Source: DAOUAM01 sp034433305
Lineage (GTDB): Bacteria; Chloroflexota; Dehalococcoidia; Lucifugimonadales; DAOUAM01
NCBI GenBank assembly: GCA_034433305.1
Contig: DAOUAM010000009.1
Location: 1 to 16,867 of the forward strand
DNA length: 16,867 bases
Reading direction: 5' to 3'
Under the pieces are notes generated by a model that was not told the DNA's origin, ran no database searches, and saw only the letters and a program-made list of their open reading frames with translations. Shown here piece after piece: positions 15,001 through 16,867 of this stretch. Position 1 is the first letter of the stretch. Each line of letters opens with the position of its first letter. The position numbers were made by a program, and so were the translations under genes.

Positions 15001-15255
15001 GAAGGCCTGGCACGCGAGCTGGTGCACCGCATCCAGAACATGCGTCGCGCCGCCAACTTCGACATCTCCGACCACATCGTCACCTATTACCAGGGCGACG
15101 CCAGGCTGGACGCGGTGGTGGCCGCCCACGGCGACTACATCCGGCAGGAGACGCTCTCCCGCGAGCTGCTCAAGGCCCCGCCGGCCGAAGGCGCCTACGT
15201 GGAGAAGCAGGAGGTGGACGGCCTCCAGGTGACGCTGGGGGTGAAGCGGGTGTAG
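12100..15255 (+). CDS. ileS: Isoleucyl-tRNA synthetase, type 2 (IleRS2) with GXHH signature
   Basis: Cytoplasmic class I enzyme charging tRNA-Ile with isoleucine using ATP. The ATG at 12100 follows GAGGTGA. Length is 1051 aa, as for bacterial type 2 IleRS. In order: the HIGH-box region at 50-66 reading G56-V57-H58-H59 (swapped GXHH instead of HXGH), zinc-type C183-x2-C186, the editing-domain motif WTTTPWT (225-231) and 'GTGIVHIAPGCGKEDF', further Cys pairs 391/394, 462/464 and 504/507, 'GNPWLDAG', the KMSKS-equivalent MHKSKGN (595-601), then the anticodon-binding domain and the C-terminal part with 'DELNVKEL', typical of the type 2/eukaryote-like branch. The GXHH form is known from mupirocin hyper-resistant IleRS2. 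It is the last gene of a plus-strand run; the Ile-type T-box ~1.9 kb upstream is a plausible controller. Confidence 0.97.
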   Translation: MFRPVSSRIDFPALEREVLAWWRETDMMKKYLKRNENSDKRFSFIDGPITANNPMGVHHAWGRSYKDLFQRYKTMQGFKQRYQNGFDGQGLWIEVEVEKELGFKSKRDIEAYGIDRFVELCKQRVRKFADVITQQSIRLGYWMDWDNSYHTMSDENNYTIWHFLKTCHQRGWVYEGRDVMPWCPRCGTGLSEHEIVTEGYKEIVHPGLYVKFPILGRERESLLVWTTTPWTLTSNVAAAVHPERTYVKVRSGEDTLYLIKSRLSVLRGEHEVLEELPASALVSLRYRGPFDELPAQRGVEHRVIPWEAVSENEGTGIVHIAPGCGKEDFALGKQFQLGVIAPLDESGVFIEGFGVLSGKSVAEVNKPIYDSLRQKGVFYRLENYPHRYPVCWRCGTELVFRLVDEWFISMDELRHLIAEVTRRIRWIPEFGLERELDWLRNMDDWMVSKKRYWGLALPIYKCQCGHFEVIGSETELEQRAVEGWEEFRGHSPHRPWVDAVKIACPRCGSQVPRIKDVGNPWLDAGIVPFSTLDYRHNRDYWRQWFPADWISESFPGQFRNWFYSLLTMSTVLENSEPTRAIFSYALMRDEKGEEMHKSKGNAIWFEDAAERMGVDAMRWLFARHTPEANLNFGYGTADEVRRQFLIPLWNVYTFFVTYATIDGYDPTTATAPALQERPELDRWIISELNSLVLEVTSALDNYAPNRAARAVEEFVEYLSNWYVRRSRRRFWKSGRVSGANGQADLDKLSAYATLYECLVTLCRLLAPIMPFVTESMYQNLVRSFNLGAESVHLDSYPRADESKIDRQLSDAIRLAMRLSSLGRAARQKAGIKVRQPVQRALVRLKSPEEARFLEQVAPQVVDELNVKELAPLTDEAQVLDFQVKANMKLLGPKYGMELHYIIEGLRNADPAEVYARVSAAQMVEVDGYVLDPGEVLVSSADKPGYSVVSEDGYTVAVTTEVTPELALEGLARELVHRIQNMRRAANFDISDHIVTYYQGDARLDAVVAAHGDYIRQETLSRELLKAPPAEGAYVEKQEVDGLQVTLGVKRV

Positions 15256-15264
15256 CCCGTGGCA

Positions 15265-15279
15265 GGGCGCGCGTCGCCC
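15265..15279. terminator. Short GC hairpin between convergent genes
   Basis: GGGCG (15265-15269) and CGCCC (15275-15279) can pair around a 5-nt loop in the 25-bp gap between ileS and the convergent SDR gene. There is no T-tract on either side, so its use as a bidirectional terminator is only a possibility. Confidence 0.25.
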
Positions 15280-15280
15280 G

Positions 15281-16048
15281 CTACCGTGCTGTGTAGCCGC
15301 CGTCTATCACCAGCTCGCTGCCTGTGACAAACCTGGACTCGTCCGAGGCCAGGTACAGGATGCCATAGGCGATGTCCTCCGGCTCGCCGATGAAGCCGAT
15401 GGGGTGCAGCGCCTCAAGCTGGCGTCTGCCGGCCTCTACATCGCCCGACTGCCGGAGGTAGCCCTCCACCATGGGCGTCCAGATGAAGCCGGGATGCACC
15501 GAGTTCACCCGTATCCTGTCCCTGGCGTAGAGCAGGGCGTCGGTCTTGGCCATGAGCCGTACCGCGCCCTTGGAGGCGTGGTACGGTGGCGCATCGGGAG
15601 CACCTACCAGGCCGTAGATGGAAGACATGTTGATGATGCTGCCCCCGCCTGCCTCACGCATGTAGGGCACCACGTGCTTGGTGCAGAAGAAGACTCCCTT
15701 GACGTTGACCGCCATGACCCGGTCCCACTCGGCCTCGGAAATCTCATGGGTGGGCCTGTCGGCGCCAGCTATGCCGGCGTTGTTCACCAGCACATCTATC
15801 TTGCCGAAGGTCTCGTGGACCTGCCGGAACACGGCCTCAACCTCGGCCTCTTCAGTTGTGTCCAGCGGCCAGAAGTGGGCCTGGCCTCCGCTGGCGGTGA
15901 TGTCGCGGGCTACCATCTGGCCCTCTTCGGCCCTCACGTCGGTGACGGCGACACGGGCGCCTTCCCTGGCCAGCACCTGGCATACCGACCTGCCGATGCC
16001 CATGGCACCACCCGTGACCACCGCCACCTTTCCTTCTACTCTGCCCAT
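15281..16048 (-). CDS. SDR family NAD(P)-dependent oxidoreductase
   Basis: Classical short-chain dehydrogenase/reductase, 255 aa. The ATG at 16048 is chosen because a GGAGGGG site lies 6-8 nt upstream and the start 'MGRVEGKVAVVTGG' fits the family; ATG 16087 would add a Gly/Met-rich tail with no family match. Seen motifs: cofactor glycine motif TGGAMGIG (12-19), D37 after the second strand (suggesting NAD over NADP), D63 region 'PLDTT', NNAG (89-92), catalytic tetrad N115, S143, Y156 and K160 ('YHASK'), and the C-terminal 'SRFVTGSELVIDGGYTAR' region. The substrate is not predictable; such proteins are often annotated as 3-oxoacyl-ACP reductase or glucose dehydrogenase-like. It converges on ileS with a 25-bp gap and lies 140 bp downstream of the SRPBCC gene. 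Confidence 0.95.
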   Translation of the reverse strand: MGRVEGKVAVVTGGAMGIGRSVCQVLAREGARVAVTDVRAEEGQMVARDITASGGQAHFWPLDTTEEAEVEAVFRQVHETFGKIDVLVNNAGIAGADRPTHEISEAEWDRVMAVNVKGVFFCTKHVVPYMREAGGGSIINMSSIYGLVGAPDAPPYHASKGAVRLMAKTDALLYARDRIRVNSVHPGFIWTPMVEGYLRQSGDVEAGRRQLEALHPIGFIGEPEDIAYGILYLASDESRFVTGSELVIDGGYTAR

Positions 16049-16188
16049 CGTTGCCCCTCCACCCATACCATGCATACTGCTGCCCACTCTGGCCCTACAC
16101 GATTGCTTCCCTGCTGGCCAGGGACATAACGGCCACTCCCACGAGGTTGATGTCAGCGGGCCATGCCGCGCCGAGAAGCTGCCGGGAC

Positions 16189-16867
16189 TCAGATACCCCG
16201 GAAAAGGCCAGCCTGGCTTGAAGCGCGGGCTGCCGCCTCGGCACGCTGCTTGATGCCCAGCAACATCTTGCGCTCCATGATGAAATGCACAGGCTCCAGG
16301 GCATAGTGGTCCATCAGCGTGTACAGCAGTGTGGGCTTGTAGTCGGAGCGAAAGCGTATGACCAGGCGTGACGCCTCGCCGTCCATCGCCCTCAGGACAA
16401 AGGCCCAGGTGACATCGGGATAGCCGGCCTCCATCGCATCCCGCTGGTAGCCTGATGGTGGCGTCGGAGAGCGCAGGACCAGCGCCCGCTCAGGCTCCAG
16501 GACGGCTACCTCCAGGTACAGGTCTGCCTTGCCCTCTGGCGCGAGCCTGACCTTATCGCCCACGTTTAGCCGCTGGAACTCGGGTATGATGCGGTCTGCG
16601 CTGTGGAAGCGCAGGCCTGCCAGGTTCTCCAGCCAGTCGTAGCTGTACAGCCCGCCTCTGCCCTGGCCCATCTGCACCAGCCAGGGCCAGACCTGGCCCG
16701 CCGGCGCATGGATGGTGATGGCGCGGGTCGTCACGTAACTGGGGCGCGGCACAAACTCGTCCCCCGGCAGCGGCGAGCGGACCTCCTCGTCAGTAGCGCC
16801 CCAGCGCAGGAACCAGGGGCGGACCGCGGACCAGTACGCTAGCCCTGCCGATACCAGGCCCGCCGTC
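16189..16867 (-). CDS. SRPBCC family protein, 5' end beyond the window
   Basis: START/Bet v1-like (SRPBCC) ligand-binding protein. The frame stays open from the stop at 16189 to the window edge, so the gene continues past 16867. A GTG at 16752 is only an internal codon: upstream in the same frame are 'GLVSAGLAYW' (end of a likely membrane segment) and 'RPWFLRWGATDEEV', the usual lead-in of this membrane-anchored subgroup. Core features: 'TTRAITIHAPAGQVWPWLVQ', 'GRGGLYSYDWLENLAG', 'DRIIPEFQRLNVGDKVRL' and the C-terminal helix 'ALEPVHFIMERKMLLGIK'. 225 residues are visible. The function of this subgroup is unknown; hydrophobic ligand binding is inferred from the fold. It may be cotranscribed with the SDR gene 140 bp downstream. 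Confidence 0.85.
   Translation of the reverse strand, partial: TAGLVSAGLAYWSAVRPWFLRWGATDEEVRSPLPGDEFVPRPSYVTTRAITIHAPAGQVWPWLVQMGQGRGGLYSYDWLENLAGLRFHSADRIIPEFQRLNVGDKVRLAPEGKADLYLEVAVLEPERALVLRSPTPPSGYQRDAMEAGYPDVTWAFVLRAMDGEASRLVIRFRSDYKPTLLYTLMDHYALEPVHFIMERKMLLGIKQRAEAAARASSQAGLFRGI

Noticed and set aside
1..16867. CRISPR array, tRNA, rRNA, transposase or prophage genes
   Set aside because: No regularly spaced repeats, cloverleaf, rRNA signature, DDE/serine/tyrosine recombinase motifs or phage genes were seen on either strand.

Overview
The window is GC-rich bacterial DNA. It most resembles a Chloroflexota genome, probably Dehalococcoidia/SAR202-like. Supporting this are an Ala/Pro/Thr-linker substrate-binding lipoprotein, a luciferase-like flavin monooxygenase, a DUF3500 protein, an SRPBCC protein with the 'RPWFLRWGATDEEV' lead-in, and a type 2 isoleucyl-tRNA synthetase. 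This placement is inference from gene content only. Genes use ATG/GTG starts, GGAGG-type ribosome binding sites and standard stops, and two promoters match the sigma-70 consensus very closely.

Layout: (1) 1-4912, minus strand. A strong promoter drives a two-gene unit resembling glycine/sarcosine/betaine reductase component B. A GrdB-like protein is split by an in-frame UGA that is almost certainly selenocysteine, and it overlaps a GrdE-like gene by 11 bp. A separate consensus promoter then drives an extracellular solute-binding lipoprotein. (2) 5042-7968, plus strand. A DUF3500 gene is followed by a degenerate palindromic repeat with a second palindrome nested at its centre, then a DinB-family gene and a luciferase-like oxidoreductase broken by one missing base. 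(3) 7972-9150, minus strand. This gene has an N-terminal membrane anchor, a beta-rich domain and five 42-45-residue propeller-like repeats. (4) 9278-9896, plus strand. An orphan TPP-binding half-enzyme. (5) 9915-15255, plus strand. A complete T-box leader with probable isoleucine specifier AUC is followed by an arrestin-like gene (apparent one-base deletion), a DUF559 nuclease gene bracketed by two ~101-bp palindromic direct repeats, and ileS. (6) 15281-16867, minus strand. An SDR dehydrogenase and the 3' part of an SRPBCC-family gene.

Functional reading: the most unusual content is the selenoprotein reductase pair, whose partners GrdA and GrdC/D are absent here and whose GrdE-like subunit lacks a cysteine near the expected processing site. 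Next are the T-box lying about 1.9 kb upstream of ileS with an unrelated gene and a repeat-bracketed nuclease between them, and the IleRS itself, which carries the swapped GXHH form of the HIGH motif known from mupirocin-hyper-resistant type 2 IleRS. Two single-base deletions in neighbouring genes may be sequence errors rather than true decay.
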